NCBI GenBank assembly: GCA_028291305.1
Contig: JAQGII010000386.1
Coordinates: 1 to 7,029, forward strand
Direction: 5' to 3'
Source: Caulobacteraceae bacterium
GTDB taxonomy: Bacteria > Pseudomonadota > Alphaproteobacteria > Caulobacterales > Caulobacteraceae
Length of the DNA stretch: 7,029 nt
Of the stretch, positions 6,051-7,029 are shown in pieces; position 1 is the stretch's first letter, and the number at the start of each line of letters is the position of its first letter. The position numbers were made by a program, and so were the translations under genes. The notes beneath the pieces were generated by a model. That model did no database searches. It saw only the letters and a list, made by a program, of their open reading frames with translations, and had not been told where the DNA came from.

Positions 6051-6830
6051 TCAGTAGAGGTATTTGAAGAAGCGGCTGGGGCGCGCGTCCATCACCCAGG
6101 TCCAGGGCTTGAACAGGGCCGCGCCCTTGTTCCAGGACAGCAGGATGATCTGGGCCTTGCCTTCCAGGTTCTCCGCCGGGACGAAGCCCACACCGTCGTT
6201 CTCCTGCGGGAAGCGGCTGTCCAGCGAGTTGTCGCGGTTGTCGCCCATGAAGAAGTAGTGGCCCTCGGGCACGACGTAGACGTCGGTGTTCTCCGGCGGC
6301 TGGGTCGGGTCGACCTGATAGGTCAGGTAGGCGCGGCCGATGGGGTTGGTCTCGCGCAGCACATCGGCCTTGGTCAGGAATCCGCCCAGGTCGATGGTGG
6401 TCTGGCCCTGCGGCATCTGGGCCATCGGCTTGTCGTTGATGAACACCGTGCCGTGCTTGACCTGGATGCGGTCGCCGGGCAGGCCGATCAGGCGCTTGAT
6501 GTAGTCGGTCTTGTTGTCGCGCGGCAGCTTGAACACGATCACGTCGCCGCGGGCGGGGTCGTGGGAGAAGATGCGGCCGTGGAACAGCGGCGGGCTCAGC
6601 GGGATGGAGTGCTTGGAGAAGCCGTAGCTGTATTTGGAGACGATGATGTAGTCGCCTTCCAGCAGCGTCGGCCCCATCGACGCCGACGGGATCGTGAAGG
6701 GCTGGAACAGCAGCACCCGCAGGACCAGGGCGATCAGCAGGGCGTAGAAAACGGTCTTCCCGACTTCGACCATTTCGTTGGTCGCGCGCGTGCGGGCCGC
6801 GCGGGGGGCCGTCTTGCTGGCGGAGGACAT
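6051..6830 (-). CDS. lepB: Signal peptidase I
   Basis: LepB removes signal peptides from exported proteins at the outer face of the inner membrane using a Ser-Lys dyad. The 259-residue product has a short basic cytoplasmic tail (1-23), one membrane segment (about 24-44, [19 protein letters not shown]), and then box [11 protein letters not shown], with catalytic Ser51 before Met52. Box [13 protein letters not shown] at 109-120 supplies the catalytic Lys112, and box [12 protein letters not shown] spans 196-206. A single membrane anchor, against two in E. coli LepB (324 residues), is usual in Alphaproteobacteria. The ATG at 6830 has no strong Shine-Dalgarno. The gene heads the tight cluster with rnc, era and recO and follows acpS after 130 bases. 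Confidence 0.97.
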   Translation of the reverse strand: MSSASKTAPRAARTRATNEMVEVGKTVFYALLIALVLRVLLFQPFTIPSASMGPTLLEGDYIIVSKYSYGFSKHSIPLSPPLFHGRIFSHDPARGDVIVFKLPRDNKTDYIKRLIGLPGDRIQVKHGTVFINDKPMAQMPQGQTTIDLGGFLTKADVLRETNPIGRAYLTYQVDPTQPPENTDVYVVPEGHYFFMGDNRDNSLDSRFPQENDGVGFVPAENLEGKAQIILLSWNKGAALFKPWTWVMDARPSRFFKYLY

Positions 6831-6873
6831 GAGGACCGGTCTCTCGAAAGGCTACGCCGGCTACGCAGGCTTG

Positions 6874-6902
6874 GGTTCTTGCTAGTCGGTTGGCGGCCTC
6901 AC
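6874..6902 (-). promoter_or_regulatory. Weak candidate promoter upstream of lepB
   Basis: On the minus strand TTGCCG, a 17-base spacer and TAGCAA lie within the 130-base acpS-lepB gap, about 45 bases before the lepB ATG. The match is only 4/6 and 3/6. It is listed because the gap is much wider than the other joins in the cluster, which would suit an extra promoter for lepB-rnc-era-recO. The gap also holds a 9-base-period direct repeat of GGCTACGC (6850-6857 and 6859-6866). Nothing else in it is recognisable. Confidence 0.25.
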
Positions 6903-6960
6903 GGCAAGCCGATCAAGGGGTTGAGACCGCAATCCATGGGTCCTGTGGCCTTCTCCGCGG

Positions 6961-7029
6961 CTATTGCGGCACCGCCTCGATGACCACGAAGGCCTGGGCG
7001 TAGGGATGGTCGTCGGTCAGGCTGAGGTG
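6961..7029 (-). CDS. acpS: Holo-[acyl-carrier-protein] synthase, C-terminal fragment
   Basis: The last 22 codons and TAG stop of a minus-strand gene enter from the right edge. The translation, HLSLTDDHPYAQAFVVIEAVPQ, fits the conserved C-terminal strand of AcpS (typically LSLSHE-x-x-YA-x-A-x-V-x-x-E). AcpS transfers 4'-phosphopantetheine from CoA to acyl carrier protein. Its place immediately upstream of lepB-rnc-era-recO matches the alphaproteobacterial order pdxJ-acpS-lepB-rnc-era-recO. The rest of the gene is outside the window, so its integrity cannot be judged. The call rests on a short peptide plus gene order. Confidence 0.85.
   Translation of the reverse strand, partial: HLSLTDDHPYAQAFVVIEAVPQ

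Noticed and set aside
6927..6969. A 7-bp inverted repeat (CCGCAAT and ATTGCGG) around the acpS stop codon.
   Set aside because: The 29-base loop is long, there is no T tract, and one arm lies in coding sequence, so a terminator is not convincing.

Overview
The window looks like chromosomal DNA of a high-GC alphaproteobacterium, most likely of the order Caulobacterales (Caulobacter, Phenylobacterium or a relative). Reasons: the gene order acpS-lepB-rnc-era-recO followed by parC, strong G/C bias at third codon positions, alphaproteobacterial styles of RecO, Era and LepB, and GC-rich palindromic intergenic repeats of a kind common in these genomes. I recognise nothing that pins down the species.

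Layout from left to right. (1) Positions 2-388, plus strand: the 3' part of a GlcG/HbpS-family (DUF336) gene whose start lies outside the window. (2) 389-523: a convergent intergenic gap with three GC-rich hairpins; the outer two are inverted copies of one repeat. (3) 524-2770, minus strand: parC, topoisomerase IV subunit A. (4) 2771-3072: a 302-base gap with a candidate parC promoter, two back-to-back palindromes (one carrying two GANTC sites), and a 146-bp composite inverted repeat. (5) 3073-3552, minus: a GNAT acetyltransferase that is less GC-rich than its neighbours and has a promoter predicting a leaderless mRNA. (6) 3646-6830, minus: the tightly packed housekeeping cluster lepB-rnc-era-recO, transcribed right to left. 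(7) 6831-6960: a 130-base gap upstream of lepB. (8) 6961-7029, minus: the last 22 codons of acpS, cut by the window edge.

The cluster joins protein export (signal peptidase I), double-stranded RNA processing (RNase III), 30S ribosome maturation (Era) and recombinational repair (RecO). The joins are tight: 2 nt between lepB and rnc, a 4-nt ATGA overlap between rnc and era, and 19 nt between era and recO, so co-transcription and translational coupling are likely. parC, which separates sister chromosomes, appears to have its own promoter. The GNAT gene between recO and parC looks like a later insertion.

I found no mobile element, CRISPR array, RNA gene or multi-gene novel system. The points most worth a second look are the RNase III with Gly at a normally Asp metal-binding position, the double GANTC and palindrome arrangement at the parC promoter, the composite inverted repeat with a structure-preserving second stem, and the leaderless GNAT gene.
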